Shown one piece after another: positions 8,046 through 17,490 of a stretch of DNA of 64,000 nt. The stretch lies in the NCBI GenBank assembly GCA_963760405.1, contig CAVXCV010000010.1, positions 62,001-126,000 of the forward strand. Direction: 5' to 3'. The DNA is from RYN-230 sp963760405 (GTDB taxonomy: Bacteria > Actinomycetota > Actinomycetes > Streptosporangiales > Streptosporangiaceae). Both the position numbers and the translations under genes were made by a program. Below the pieces are notes generated by a model, which saw only the letters and a list, made by a program, of their open reading frames with translations, did no database searches and had not been told where the DNA came from. The number at the start of each line of letters is the position of its first letter. Within the stretch, counting starts at the first letter, position 1.

Positions 8046-8783
8046 GTGAAGACGGCCCGCATCCCCAGCACGCCGCAGGCATGGACCCGCGGGCTGCTGC
8101 GCTGCGGCGTGGCCGCGGGCCCCGCGTTCGTCGCGGTGTTCCTTCTTGAGGGCAGCGTCCGGGATGGTTACCGGCCGCTGCGCCACCCTGTCAGTTCTCT
8201 CGCGCTCGGACCGCGTGGCTGGATCCAGGCCGGGAACTTCGCGGTGGCAGGGATGCTGTTCCTGGCCGGGGCCGCAGGGCTGGCGCGCGCAGGCGCTCCC
8301 GCGGACAGCAGCCGCGCAGCACCGGCCCTGATCGGCGCGGCAGGCGCGGGGCTGATCGCCTCGGCGGTCTTCACGACCGACCCGGTCAGCGGCTACCCAC
8401 CGGGAACACCCGATGCGCTCACCCAGCCCAGCCGTACCGGCGCCGCGCACAATCTGGCGGCGGTCCCCGTGTTCCTCGGCCTGCCCGCAGCCGCGCTGGC
8501 CAGCAGCTGGCGGTCCTGGCGGGCCGGCCAGCGCGGGTTCGGGCTCTACAGCGCAGGCACGGCCCTCACCATGCCGGCTGCCATGGCCCTGGCCGCCGCG
8601 GGCTTCGGCCAGTCACCCCAGCTCGTCAATCTCGGCGGGCTGTTCCAGCGCGCCAGCATCATCACCGGCTTCGCCTGGCTCACAGCCCTGTCCGCACGAG
8701 CGCTGCAGCATGCACCCGCCCACAGCGCCACACCAGTAGCCAGCACCGCACCGGCATTCCCCCCGACCAGCACGCGCACGTAA
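8046..8783 (+). CDS. DUF998-family membrane protein (245 aa)
   Basis: An integral membrane protein with about six hydrophobic segments. The DUF998 pattern of a first helix followed by GYRPLRHPVSSLALGPRGWIQ is clear, as is the later TDPVSGYPPGTPD loop that precedes a His (AAHNLAAV). GTG 8046 is used because upstream codons are low-complexity and lack a ribosome site; alternatives exist at CTG 8043 and ATG 7971. It is divergent from the XRE-cupin gene. Function is unknown. Confidence 0.8.
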   Translation: MKTARIPSTPQAWTRGLLRCGVAAGPAFVAVFLLEGSVRDGYRPLRHPVSSLALGPRGWIQAGNFAVAGMLFLAGAAGLARAGAPADSSRAAPALIGAAGAGLIASAVFTTDPVSGYPPGTPDALTQPSRTGAAHNLAAVPVFLGLPAAALASSWRSWRAGQRGFGLYSAGTALTMPAAMALAAAGFGQSPQLVNLGGLFQRASIITGFAWLTALSARALQHAPAHSATPVASTAPAFPPTSTRT

Positions 8784-8848
8784 CGCGGCGGATCCGCGCG
8801 TGCGCTCGTTCCGGCACGTCCGGTGACAGCTGGCGGGAGGATGGTGCG

Positions 8849-9661
8849 ATGACAGGACCGGATCGACGTGACCTCGGCCGGGTGTTCAACGAGGTGCCCG
8901 GGCTCTACGACCGCGTGCGACCGGCCTACCCTGACGAGCTGTTCGCGGATCTGGCCGCCATCACCGGCATGGACAGGCGGTCGCCGGTGCTGGAGGTGGG
9001 CTGTGGTACCGGTCAGGCGACACGCTCGCTGGCCGCGCTCGGGTACCCGGTGACCGCCATCGAGCCCGGCGCGGGCATGGCCGCGCTCGCTCGCCAGCGG
9101 CTCGCCGCCTTCCGCAACGTCGAGGTCGAGACTTCGGCGTTCGAGGAGTGGGACGACGGCGGACGGCGCTTCGATGTCCTGGTGGCCGCGTCGGCGTGGC
9201 ACTGGGTTGACCCGTCCATTGGCTGGCGCCGGGCGCATGACCTGCTCCATCCCCGGGGATGGATGGCGCTGCTCGGCAACGTTGTTGTCCGCCGGCCCGG
9301 CGAGCCGGAGGTCTACGCCCAGACCGCCGATCTCCACGAGCGATTTTCCCCCGGCAATCCCGGCTGGGGTCATCCGCCGCTCGAGGACGAGGTGCGGATG
9401 ACGGACGAGGGCTGGGGATTGGTCAAGGACCCCGGCAGCTTGTTCGGCCCGACGATCGTGCGGTGGTACCCGGCTGTTCAGTGGTTCGATGGGGACGGCT
9501 TCGCCGATCTCCTCCGCTCGACGTCGCTGTACCGCAGGCTCGCCAGCAACGTCCGTGAACCCCTCCTCGACGCGATCGCCGGGCGCATCCGCACCCAGAT
9601 GGGCGACCGGGCGTCACGCCGCTACCTGAGCGTCCTCCGTGTCGGGCAGCGTGCCGGGTGA
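8849..9661 (+). CDS. Class I SAM-dependent methyltransferase (270 aa)
   Basis: The SAM-binding motif I is VLEVGCGTGQATRSLAALG (about residues 50-68), followed by an acidic residue at the end of strand 2 (VTAIEPGAGM). The YDRVRPAYPDELF opening and the ASAWHWVDP block are typical of methyltransferase_11/UbiE-like enzymes of unknown substrate. GGAGG lies about 10 nt before ATG 8849. It stands alone, with the next 417 bp lacking an intact gene. Confidence 0.87.
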   Translation: MTGPDRRDLGRVFNEVPGLYDRVRPAYPDELFADLAAITGMDRRSPVLEVGCGTGQATRSLAALGYPVTAIEPGAGMAALARQRLAAFRNVEVETSAFEEWDDGGRRFDVLVAASAWHWVDPSIGWRRAHDLLHPRGWMALLGNVVVRRPGEPEVYAQTADLHERFSPGNPGWGHPPLEDEVRMTDEGWGLVKDPGSLFGPTIVRWYPAVQWFDGDGFADLLRSTSLYRRLASNVREPLLDAIAGRIRTQMGDRASRRYLSVLRVGQRAG

Positions 9662-9810
9662 CCGCAGCGGCGGCGTGGAATTGGCGCCTCGAGTAACTGG
9701 CGGACGCAGCCTGCCACACCTTGGAGACTGTTGGCGTGCCTGGCTTCAGCAGGTTCCTTCAGCAGCAGGAGGTCGGTGCGGGCTGCCGATCCCAACGTCG
9801 GAAGCTGGGT

Positions 9811-9942
9811 TCAGGTCGCGTCGGCTCCGGCATGGGACTCACCACGGCCAAGGCCTTCGCCGAGGCCGGCGCCGCCGTCGTGCTGGCGGACGTCAACGAA
9901 GCGCCGGTGGCCGTGGCCGCGGACGAGCTGACAAGGGCCGCC
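9811..9942 (+). pseudogene. N-terminal fragment of a short-chain dehydrogenase (SDR)
   Basis: Only the dinucleotide-binding start of an SDR survives: GSGMGLTTAKAFAEAG, then AAVVLADVNEAPVAV and ADELTRA. The catalytic Tyr-x-x-x-Lys region and the rest of the fold are absent, and both flanks are out of family. It lies in the 9662-10078 gap, which otherwise holds only the promoter region of the next gene. Reading frame is intact across the fragment, so loss was by deletion. Confidence 0.75.
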
Positions 9943-10078
9943 ACACAGCAAGCCTCAGCAACGGACCGGTCCGACCCAGTCCCGACGACGTCGGCACGCC
10001 CAGGAACTGAGAACGAGACCGTCCGCCCGCAGAGGCCGTGCACCAGCTTGTCGGTGGCGGGCAATAGGCTGGTTGTCC

Positions 10079-12562
10079 ATGCGCATCGATGCGATTTTCG
10101 GGGGTATCGGCCGCTGGTGCGTCCGGCTGCGCTGGCTGGTCCTGCTGATCTGGGTATTCGGCGCGATCGCGGCCGTGACGCAGCTGCCGTCGCTGTCAAG
10201 CGTGACCCAGAGCAACAACTCCAAGTTCCTGCCCGCGAGCGCGCCCAGCCAGCACGCGATCGACCTGTCCGCGCCGTTCGGCAGCTCGAACCTGCTCCCG
10301 ATCCCCGTCATCGCGGCGACCACCACCGGGCCGCTCACCGCGGCGGACGTCAACGCGGTGACTTCCCTGCAGGCCGCGTTCCACTCCGTGCCCGGCATCA
10401 AGCAGGTGCTCGACGTCGGTCGCTCCGCCAACGGCCAGGCCGTGCAGCTCCTCGCCTTGGCCGCCAACAACAGCGGCAACCAGAACTACCAGCAGGACCT
10501 CGTTGACGGCATGCGGGCGAAGATCGCCAGCGCCGGGCTGCCCGCCGGGCTGCGGGCCCATCTGGCGGGCAGCGTCGCCGTTCAGGTGGACCAGCAGAAG
10601 GCGTCCGGTAACACCGGCAACAAGGTGCAGGACCTGTCGCTGGTCTTCATCATCGTGCTGCTCGTGCTCATCTTCCGGTCGCTGACGCTCGCCATCACCA
10701 CGGTCCTGCCTGCCCTGTTTTCCGTGCTCATCTCCGGTCCGCTGGTGGCCGAGGCGGCCCGGCATGGCCTGCAGGTATCACCACTCGCCCAGTTCCTGCT
10801 GATTGTCCTGGTGCTCGGCGCCGGCACGGACTACGGGCTGTTCCTGGTCTTCCGGGTCCGGGAGGAGCTGCGGAGGGCCGGCCATGATGTGACCGGCATG
10901 GCCGGGGCGCCCCAGCAGGGCCTGTTCCGGTCCCTGCGCTCGGACCTGGCCGGTCCCCGTCCGGCCGCGCGGACCGCGCTGGTCGAGTCGGTCACCCGGG
11001 TCGGCGAGTCGATCACGTTCTCGGCTGCCACGGTCATCGCGGCGGTGCTGACCCTGCTGGCGGCCAGCTTCCCCTTCTACTCCAACCTCGGTATCCCGTT
11101 CGCCATCGCGATCGGGGTCACTCTGCTGGCCGGCCTCACGCTGCTGCCCGCGCTGCTGTCGATCCGCCTGTCCCTGCTGGCCATGAAGCGGACGCTGTTC
11201 CAGGCCATGTTCCACAAGCCCAAGCTGCTGCCCTGGAGCATCCAGGGCAGTGGCGGGACCGGCGTCTGGGGCCGGGTGGCCGGCCGCATCGTGCGCCTGC
11301 CCGCGACCACGCTGACCATCGGCGTGCTGGTGTTCGGCGGCCTGGCCCTGGCCGTATTCGGCTATACGGCGTCAGGCTTCGGCGGCAGCACGGCCCCGCC
11401 GGCCGGCAGCGACTCCGCGAAAGGCACCCTGCTGCTGACCAAGTACTTCCCGGAGTCGGCCGCCAACCCGACCTCGCCGATCTTCAAGTTCAGCCAGCCG
11501 GTCTGGACCGATCCTCAGGTCCTGGCCAAGGCGACGAGCGAGCTCAAGGCCAGCAGCCTGTTCACCACGGTGGCCGGGCCGCTCAACCCGAGCGGGCTGA
11601 CGCTGCCGCCCGCCGACTACGCCCGGCTGCACGCCGCGCTCGGCCCGGCCAAGGCCCTGCCACCGGTCCCGCCACCGGGTCTCGCCAGCAAGGTGCCGCC
11701 CGCCATCTACCAGCTGTACCGCAGCACCTCGAACTTCATCAGCGCCGACGGGCGGACGGTGCAGTTCTCCGTCGGGTTGCGGGCCGGCGATCCCGGCGGC
11801 ACGCCCGCCCTGGATGCCGTCCCGGCGATCCGCGCTGAGGTCAACAGGGTGGCCACATCCATAGGCGCCGCCGACTCAGCGGTCGGCGGTGAGGCGCCGG
11901 CCCTGTATGACATCAGCGCCGTGTCCAACAGTGACCTGGTCAGGGTCATCCCCATCGCGATCGTGGTGATCGGGATCCTGCTGGCGCTCGTGCTGCGGAG
12001 CCTGATTGCCCCGATCTACCTCATCGCGTCGGTGGGCTTGTCCTATCTGGCCGCGCTCGGGCTCTCCGTGCTGCTGTTCGTCGACATCGGGGGCGAAAAG
12101 GGACTGGTCTTCTTCCTGCCATTCCTGATGTTCATCTTCCTGCTCGCGCTCGGCGAGGACTACAACATCCTGGTCATGACCCGGATCAGGGAAGAGGCGC
12201 ACAAGCTGCCGCTGCGCGAGGCGGTCGTCAAGGCGATCGGGCTGACCGGCACGACGGTGACCTCGGCCGGCCTGGTGCTGGCCGGCACCTTCCTGGTGTT
12301 CGGCATCGTGGCCGGCAGCGGGGCGGGCGGCAGCCAGTTCCGCGATATCGCGATCAGCCTCGCACTCGGGATCCTGATGGACACCTTCCTGGTTCGGACC
12401 CTGCTCGTGCCATCCACGGTCGTGCTGCTCGGCCGCTGGAACTGGTGGCCATCCAAGCTGACCATGGACCGCCCGGAGACGCCCGCGCCTGCAATCGGGA
12501 AGGCCGTGGCCGGGTCAGCCGGGCCGGAGTCCGCCCCCACGACGCAGCCAGAATCCCGCTGA
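10079..12562 (+). CDS. MMPL/RND-family transporter (827 aa)
   Basis: A large membrane exporter of the MMPL (RND superfamily) type, as used by actinobacteria to move lipids or peptides. It has an N-terminal helix, a long extracytoplasmic domain, a helix bundle (LVFIIVLLVLIFRSLTLAI and then VLGAGTDYGLFLVFRVREE), and the same arrangement repeated in the second half (ALGEDYNILVMTRIREE). The paired acidic-Tyr motifs GTDY and GEDY belong to the proton relay. ATG 10079 follows a TAGGCT box at 10065-10070, consistent with a leaderless message. The Pro/Ala-rich C-terminus is cytosolic. Substrate is not predictable. Confidence 0.9.
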   Translation: MRIDAIFGGIGRWCVRLRWLVLLIWVFGAIAAVTQLPSLSSVTQSNNSKFLPASAPSQHAIDLSAPFGSSNLLPIPVIAATTTGPLTAADVNAVTSLQAAFHSVPGIKQVLDVGRSANGQAVQLLALAANNSGNQNYQQDLVDGMRAKIASAGLPAGLRAHLAGSVAVQVDQQKASGNTGNKVQDLSLVFIIVLLVLIFRSLTLAITTVLPALFSVLISGPLVAEAARHGLQVSPLAQFLLIVLVLGAGTDYGLFLVFRVREELRRAGHDVTGMAGAPQQGLFRSLRSDLAGPRPAARTALVESVTRVGESITFSAATVIAAVLTLLAASFPFYSNLGIPFAIAIGVTLLAGLTLLPALLSIRLSLLAMKRTLFQAMFHKPKLLPWSIQGSGGTGVWGRVAGRIVRLPATTLTIGVLVFGGLALAVFGYTASGFGGSTAPPAGSDSAKGTLLLTKYFPESAANPTSPIFKFSQPVWTDPQVLAKATSELKASSLFTTVAGPLNPSGLTLPPADYARLHAALGPAKALPPVPPPGLASKVPPAIYQLYRSTSNFISADGRTVQFSVGLRAGDPGGTPALDAVPAIRAEVNRVATSIGAADSAVGGEAPALYDISAVSNSDLVRVIPIAIVVIGILLALVLRSLIAPIYLIASVGLSYLAALGLSVLLFVDIGGEKGLVFFLPFLMFIFLLALGEDYNILVMTRIREEAHKLPLREAVVKAIGLTGTTVTSAGLVLAGTFLVFGIVAGSGAGGSQFRDIAISLALGILMDTFLVRTLLVPSTVVLLGRWNWWPSKLTMDRPETPAPAIGKAVAGSAGPESAPTTQPESR

Positions 12563-12597
12563 ACGGTGGCCCCGGGTGCCCGCCGGCAGGTTGCCTG

Positions 12598-12891
12598 CCC
12601 AAGAACCGGGTACATCTTGATCTCGTGCCGCTCACGAGCCGGCGCGACGAGCAGGTCGATCAACTCGTGCGCATCGGTGCCCGGCTGGTCGACGACCAGC
12701 GCCGACCAGACGGCGGCGGATGGGTGGTTCTCTCCGATCCTGAGGGCAACGAGTTCTGCATCGAGCGCAGTGACGCCGAGCGCGCGCCTTTGGTCGAACA
12801 GCTCGGCACTGCATTCGACGCGGTCGCTGCCCTGATCAGCAACATCCGAGCCGGCCAGTGGTCAGCGCCGACCCCATGCGTGAGCAGATGA
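12598..12891 (+). pseudogene. Remnant of a VOC (glyoxalase-like) / DinB (TIGR03086-like) fusion protein
   Basis: KNRVHLDLVPL, QLVRIGARLVDDQR and GWVVLSDPEGNEFCIE are the C-terminal half of a glyoxalase-like VOC domain. It runs directly into LGTAFDAVAALI and AGQWSAPTPC, the start of a mycothiol-dependent maleylpyruvate-isomerase-like DinB domain. The first VOC half and almost all of the DinB domain are missing, so it is cut at both ends. The fragment ends at a TGA overlapping the next ATG. Confidence 0.75.
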
Positions 12892-13379
12892 CTGATTCGA
12901 CGAACCAAGACCTCGTTCCCGCGCGGCTGCGCTGCGGCATCGTCGTGCGTGTTCGGGAGGATGCCTGCGAAATTGTCAGGGACCGGCAGCTCTGCTCCGT
13001 TCGGTACGCGACGCCGTTTCCGTCGCCGCGGACCGAACGGGTGTCACCTGGTCACCTGGTGGCCATCGCGACCGCGCCGGACGGCACCGAGGCGGTGGTG
13101 TGGCGGTGGTATGACGCCGTCGTGCTCGGCGCGGAGGCTGGCTTGATCAGGCTGTGGGAGCCCTCGCACGGCGAAGTCCTGGCCCAGCCACGGACCGCGC
13201 ACCAGTCTGCACAGCCCGGAACTCGTGCCTACCTGTCGGCCGGCCTGCCCGGCGCCGACTGGTGGGTCGCCGGCCGCGCCGCTGCCAGCGCGGAGGACGC
13301 CGACGTCGAGCTGGACGAGGTCGAGCAGCTCTACACCGAGCGCGGTCTCTGGAGCCAGGCGGGCAGGATCTTCACGTGA
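12888..13379 (+). CDS. Hypothetical protein, about 163 aa
   Basis: Not recognised. Composition is soluble and acidic at the C-terminus (EDADVELDEVEQLYTERGLW). The centre carries a beta-rich stretch (HLVAIATAPDGTEAVVWRWYDAVVLG), which suggests a small barrel. ATG 12888 overlaps the end of the preceding remnant; an ATG at 12876 is an alternative. Its TGA overlaps the GTG of the following membrane-protein gene (GTGA at 13376-13379), so the two are translationally coupled and probably work together. Confidence 0.6.
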   Translation: MTDSTNQDLVPARLRCGIVVRVREDACEIVRDRQLCSVRYATPFPSPRTERVSPGHLVAIATAPDGTEAVVWRWYDAVVLGAEAGLIRLWEPSHGEVLAQPRTAHQSAQPGTRAYLSAGLPGADWWVAGRAAASAEDADVELDEVEQLYTERGLWSQAGRIFT

Positions 13380-14821
13380 CAGTACTCGCGCCGGCTGCGG
13401 ATGTGGCGCGGCCAGGGGCCAGGTTCCTGTGGGACGTCGCGGAGGCGTGCCTGGCCGCAGCCGCCTTCGCGGTGCTGTGCGTGCTGGTACTAAGAGCCTC
13501 GCCGTACCTCCCCGAGCCGGACGATTATGCCTATCGTGCCTCGATCGTGGCGATGACCGACGGGCACTTCTTCACTTTGTCCGGAGCGCAGGCACACGCG
13601 CTCGCCGGGCAGCTGGCGCCTCAGTTGGGCCACAACAGGCTGGGTCCCGGTCCGGGTGGCGGCCCCATCCAGTGGGTGCAGCTGCCGGGGGGCAGGTGGA
13701 TCAGCGAGAAGGATCCGGGCTACCCCTACCTCGCGGTGGTGTTCCAGGCGCTCGGTCTCATCCGGCTGGCTCCGTTTTTCTATGGCGCGCTGGCCTGCCT
13801 GGGCTTGTATTTCGGCGGCAGGCGCTGGCTCGGCAGGTTCGGCGGCGCGGCCGCTGTCGGCCTGTACTGCTCGTCTGGCGCGGCAATCCTGTTCGCGTGG
13901 CGTGATTACCTGCCGACCTTCACCGAAGCCTCGCTGATCGCGGCGGGTACGGGGGCCCTGCTGTGGGCAGTGCTAGCGGCCGAGGCGAGCACCAGGCGCA
14001 GGACCTGGGTGGGGCTGACTGGCTTCGTGGCGCTCGAGGCAGCCACGTTCAGCAGGTATACCAACATCGTGGTGCTGGGCTGCGCGGTCATCGCGGTGCT
14101 CGTGGCGTGGCGGCTACGAGCCGCCCGGCTGCCCGGTAGCGCGGTCGCCTGGTGGCTTGCGTCGGTCTGCGTGTTCGGCACCGGTGCCGCGATCTTCGGC
14201 ACGCTCATCTACGGCGGCCCGCTGCGGTCCGGCTACCGGCCGGGGGAGATCACCTTCAGCCTCAGCGCCATCGGTCCTAACCTCCGGTACATGCCGGCCC
14301 ACCTGATCCAGGCCATGCCCATGCTGGTGCTCGGCCTCGCCGCGCTGGCGGGCATCGCCGCCGTCTGGCTGCGCGGCCGCCGGGCAGGTGGCGAACGGGC
14401 CGCGCTGGCCAGGCGTGACCTGGCGGTCGGGATTACGCTGGCCGGCTCGTGGGGCGCCATCTGGGTCTTGTACGCCACATATACGTGGACCGCGGCCGAG
14501 GGCCTGAGCACGCTGCAGGCGGCCCGGTTCTACGTGCCGGCCCTGGGCGCGATCTCGCTGCTCGGCGCCTGGCTGCTGGTCTGCGTGCCGCGCAGGCTGC
14601 CGCTGGCCGCGATCACGACGCTCGTCGTGGTCGCAGCGCTGTTCGGGCTGGGTGGCTGGGCTTTCCATGACATGTACCAGTTTCCGTTCGGGCGGCAATT
14701 GCTCATAGTGCGCGGGCCAGGCGGCACGGTCGAGCTCAAGCCAGGCCCAGGGGCCAGGATCGGCGGCCCGGCCGCACCGCCCGGCGGCCCCGGCCGAGCT
14801 GGTATCCGCCGCCCGTCATGA
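13376..14821 (+). CDS. Polytopic membrane protein, possibly a GT-C glycosyltransferase (481 aa)
   Basis: About ten hydrophobic helices with a first extracytoplasmic loop containing LPEPDDYAYR, placed like the acidic catalytic loop of GT-C/GT39-type enzymes. Aromatic loops follow (KDPGYPY, YSR-type), and a Pro/Gly-rich tail ends the protein. The acidic loop and helix layout are suggestive only; no family signature confirms it. Start GTG 13376 overlaps the stop of the gene upstream, so translation is coupled. If a GT-C enzyme, it would use a polyprenyl-linked sugar at the outer membrane face. Confidence 0.6.
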   Translation: MTVLAPAADVARPGARFLWDVAEACLAAAAFAVLCVLVLRASPYLPEPDDYAYRASIVAMTDGHFFTLSGAQAHALAGQLAPQLGHNRLGPGPGGGPIQWVQLPGGRWISEKDPGYPYLAVVFQALGLIRLAPFFYGALACLGLYFGGRRWLGRFGGAAAVGLYCSSGAAILFAWRDYLPTFTEASLIAAGTGALLWAVLAAEASTRRRTWVGLTGFVALEAATFSRYTNIVVLGCAVIAVLVAWRLRAARLPGSAVAWWLASVCVFGTGAAIFGTLIYGGPLRSGYRPGEITFSLSAIGPNLRYMPAHLIQAMPMLVLGLAALAGIAAVWLRGRRAGGERAALARRDLAVGITLAGSWGAIWVLYATYTWTAAEGLSTLQAARFYVPALGAISLLGAWLLVCVPRRLPLAAITTLVVVAALFGLGGWAFHDMYQFPFGRQLLIVRGPGGTVELKPGPGARIGGPAAPPGGPGRAGIRRPS

Positions 14822-15334
14822 CCGCCCGTCGTGACCGCCTGGATAAGCCGGCGGACGCGCGAGCCGCGCAAGAACGCCGGTTCGGGACTGGTCCTCACGG
14901 CCGGCGGCGTACCACGGTGCACCCACTAGGGAATTCGTTGTCTTGTCCGTGGTAGCCTCAGCCAGTTGCTCCGGACCCCGGCGGCTGATCGCGCCCGCTG
15001 CTGAGAACACAGTCGAGATGCCCGGAGCATTTGGTGCAGGGATTCAGCAAGAGAACCCATGCTCGTATCTCCGCCACGGCCAGCACATCCCGTTGCTGGG
15101 ACGCCGATGTCCACGGTTGCCGCGCTGCGGGGCTGTTCCGGCAGGCGCTGCTGACCCTTGCCGATCCGGTCTTGGGTGAGCGGGCCGCTATTGATGTGAT
15201 CGTCGATGAATGCGTTCGGTTCACGGCACCGGCGGCCGGCGAAGCTGAAGCCCGGTGACCGTCGGGCATTTGATGTGAGTGAGTTAGCTGTTGGGCCTGG
15301 ACCCCGCCTGGCTGCCCGATCAGGGGGAAGGCCC
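14822..15334 (+). other. 513-bp gap with no supported gene
   Basis: No family match in any frame. A 75-codon frame at 15031-15258 contains a protein-like helical stretch (LFRQALLTLADPVLGERAAIDVIVDECVRF) but lacks a good start and ribosome site, so I do not call it a gene. Confidence 0.4.
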
Positions 15335-15874
15335 ATGTTCAACGTGGATCTCAGCATCCGCAATGACGGCGGCCCGGCGGTCGTCGCGCTGCGCGGGGAT
15401 CTTGACCTGGCGGCCACGCCCGGTGTCGCGTCTCATCTGATCGTGGCCATCGCGGCGTGCGGGCCCTGGGTGATCGTGGACCTGGCGGGTCTGGAATCCA
15501 TCGGCTATACCGCCCTGGCGGTCCTGGTGCGCGTGCTGAGATGGACCCGCGGAAGCGGCGGTGACCTGTCCCTCGTCGCCCCGCAGCAGCAGGTACTGCG
15601 GGTGCTGAAAGCCACTGGCCTGATCAGTGTCTTCTCGGTGTATCCCAGCGTGGAGCAAGCCGCGAGCAGTGCAGCGCTGGCCCAGCCCTGGTCGCCAGCG
15701 GCGGGGCAACGGTCTTGTGCCGCAATGGCTGCCCGCCCTGGTGGCTGCCGGCTGCCAGCTCGCGCCACCTGCGGCCGGCCGGCCCGGGCGCTGCCCGGAC
15801 GTGGAACATGCCAGCCGCGGCGCATGCTGCGCGGCGCGTGCCGCAAGCAGCACCCTGGGACAGGAGCCAGCTGA
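15335..15874 (+). CDS. STAS-domain anti-sigma factor antagonist-like protein (179 aa as read)
   Basis: The first about 110 residues form a STAS domain: VVALRGDLDLAATPGV, then VIVDLAGLESIGYTALAVL with Ser at the phosphorylatable position, and VLRVLKATGLISVFSVY. Such proteins bind anti-sigma kinases and release sigma factors (SpoIIAA/RsbV type). ATG 15335 has GGGGGAAGG in front. The last about 65 residues are Arg/Cys/Pro-rich and look like read-through of non-coding DNA, so the original stop may have been lost. No partner kinase is adjacent. Confidence 0.78.
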   Translation: MFNVDLSIRNDGGPAVVALRGDLDLAATPGVASHLIVAIAACGPWVIVDLAGLESIGYTALAVLVRVLRWTRGSGGDLSLVAPQQQVLRVLKATGLISVFSVYPSVEQAASSAALAQPWSPAAGQRSCAAMAARPGGCRLPARATCGRPARALPGRGTCQPRRMLRGACRKQHPGTGAS

Positions 15875-16741
15875 GCGGCCGCAACTGTCGCGGCAGGGAC
15901 ACGATTTTCCAACAGGCCGCACCAGCCCGCCGGCGGAAAATCCGGCCAGGCGATGGCGCGGCCAGCAGTAAATGGGGGACGGAGCACAAAAGGCCCACTG
16001 ATATGGGCTCCGTGATCGTGTTCCAGGCACACACCAGAAATGGCATGTGCGGGCGTTCCGGCATTAACGCCCAAGGACCTCCAAGTGCACCGGGCATGCT
16101 GCATTATAGTGCTTCAAGGTCAGCTTTCCTTGGGAGTACCCCCACGAGCATGTACAGGAATTAGGCACGCGGTCCGAAGTTATGACCTCGGCAGGCACGC
16201 CGCTACGGCGCTCGGCGCGACCCGGCTGGTACGGAAGCGGCTGTCCGACGAGGGCAAGAGCAGGCCCTTCGGTCCTGGCTTCCTGGACAGCTCCGTCAGC
16301 TAGCGCCAGCCACTCCCGTGGCCTGGCATCTGATGAAGACTGGGCTGGTACCTGCCGTTTGACGCGCACCCTGGCTCCGGGGATTTTGTCGCTCGCCCGG
16401 CTGTCCATGTCATTCAGAATATCCGCTGAGCGGGAGGGGTGTGATTCTCGTGGCCTGTGGCCAGTGGTTCGTGATGCCTGGTAGTCCAGGTTCTCCAGCT
16501 GGAAGGTCCGCAGCCCTCAGTGCCGGAGACTAATGATCATCGTGGTGGGCCCGACAGCGAGGCCGACTGGGCAGCGTCGTGAGCAGCGGTGCGTCGAATG
16601 TCAACGATGCGGCTACCTGATTGTGGCGCGCGTCACGTAACCGCGCTGTCACAGAGACCGGGCCGCTGGCATCTCCATGTTCGTAAGGACGCCGCGCGAA
16701 CGATCCGCGCGGCAGGCGACTCCACGAGTGAGGACGAAGTC
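15875..16741. other. 867-bp gap with no supported gene
   Basis: No protein family is recognisable on either strand. Base composition is lower in GC than the flanks in places (around 16000-16150), but I saw no reliable promoter, RNA gene or mobile-element end. A TATAAT-like string at 16100-16105 (minus strand) has no matching -35. Confidence 0.4.
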
Positions 16742-17227
16742 ATGGAACCCCGCATCGACCTGATCACCAACGAGATCGGCGTCAAGTTCGCCAGGCGTTT
16801 CGCCAACGCAGGCCTGGTGATCGCGCAGTCACCGCTGCCGAAGTCCACGCAGGAGCTGGTGTCGCTGCGCGCCAGCCAGATCAACGGCTGTGGCTGGTGC
16901 ATCGACATGCACACCAAGGAGGCCGCAGCCGCCGGTGAAACCCCGGTCCGGCTCAACCTGGTCGCCGCCTGGCGTGAGTCCACCGTGTTCACCGGCGCCG
17001 AGCAGGCCGCGCTGGCGCTCTCCGAGGAGGGCACCCGGCTCGCCGACGCCTCCCACGGCGTGTCCGACGAGACCTGGGCCCAGGTACGCCAGCACTACGA
17101 CGACGACCAGATCACCGCGCTGGTCGCCCTGGTCGCCCTGATCAACGCGGCCAACCGGCTCGCCGTGATCGTGCACCAAAAGGGAGGTTCCTACGAGCCC
17201 GGCATGTTCGCCAGCCTGACGAGCTGA
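16742..17227 (+). CDS. AhpD-like carboxymuconolactone decarboxylase-family protein (161 aa)
   Basis: An alkylhydroperoxidase-like fold protein. The AhpD active-site signature E-x11-C-x2-C-x3-H is complete: Glu38, Cys50, Cys53 and His57 (CGWCIDMH). A cytosolic thiol-dependent peroxidase or reductase role is the usual inference for this motif. ATG 16742 follows GAGGACG; longer starts upstream are not conserved-looking. The partner sigma factor often found beside such genes is absent here. A strong hairpin lies 20 nt after the stop. Confidence 0.88.
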   Translation: MEPRIDLITNEIGVKFARRFANAGLVIAQSPLPKSTQELVSLRASQINGCGWCIDMHTKEAAAAGETPVRLNLVAAWRESTVFTGAEQAALALSEEGTRLADASHGVSDETWAQVRQHYDDDQITALVALVALINAANRLAVIVHQKGGSYEPGMFASLTS

Positions 17228-17246
17228 CCGGCAGCCGCATCCCGGC

Positions 17247-17275
17247 CCGGCCCGGGACCATTCGACCCGGGCCGG
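17247..17275 (+). terminator. Strong hairpin, probable terminator of the AhpD-like gene
   Basis: A perfect 10-bp stem, CCGGCCCGGG (17247-17256) pairing with CCCGGGCCGG (17266-17275), encloses a 9-nt loop and starts about 20 nt past the stop. There is no U tract, as is common for actinobacterial intrinsic terminators. Confidence 0.75.
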
Positions 17276-17490
17276 TGCTAAGCGACGCTGCCGGAGAGCG
17301 GTGCGGCCATGAGTTCGTTCGGCATTGGGCACCACCTCCTTGCGCTGCGGCCTCACGGGCACGATAACTCGCCGGGAGTCAGGTGACGACCCGGTCGCGG
17401 GTAGCCTGCCCGGAGCGGAGCCGGCCCGATATCTTCTGCTGGGTCCTGGCGGGCCGCAGGTCGCGTCCGGACTGGACGGAAAGGCTAGGC

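Noticed and set aside
10021..10078. The MMPL gene starting at TTG 10073
   Set aside because: ATG 10079 gives the usual N-terminus and lies at the expected distance from TAGGCT for a leaderless message.
15031..15258. A possible 75-residue small gene in the gap before the STAS gene
   Set aside because: No convincing start codon or ribosome site and no family match, so it is only mentioned in the gap note.
16085..16140. A TATAAT-like box in the 15.9-16.7 kb gap
   Set aside because: No -35 at the right spacing and no gene in either direction starts near it.
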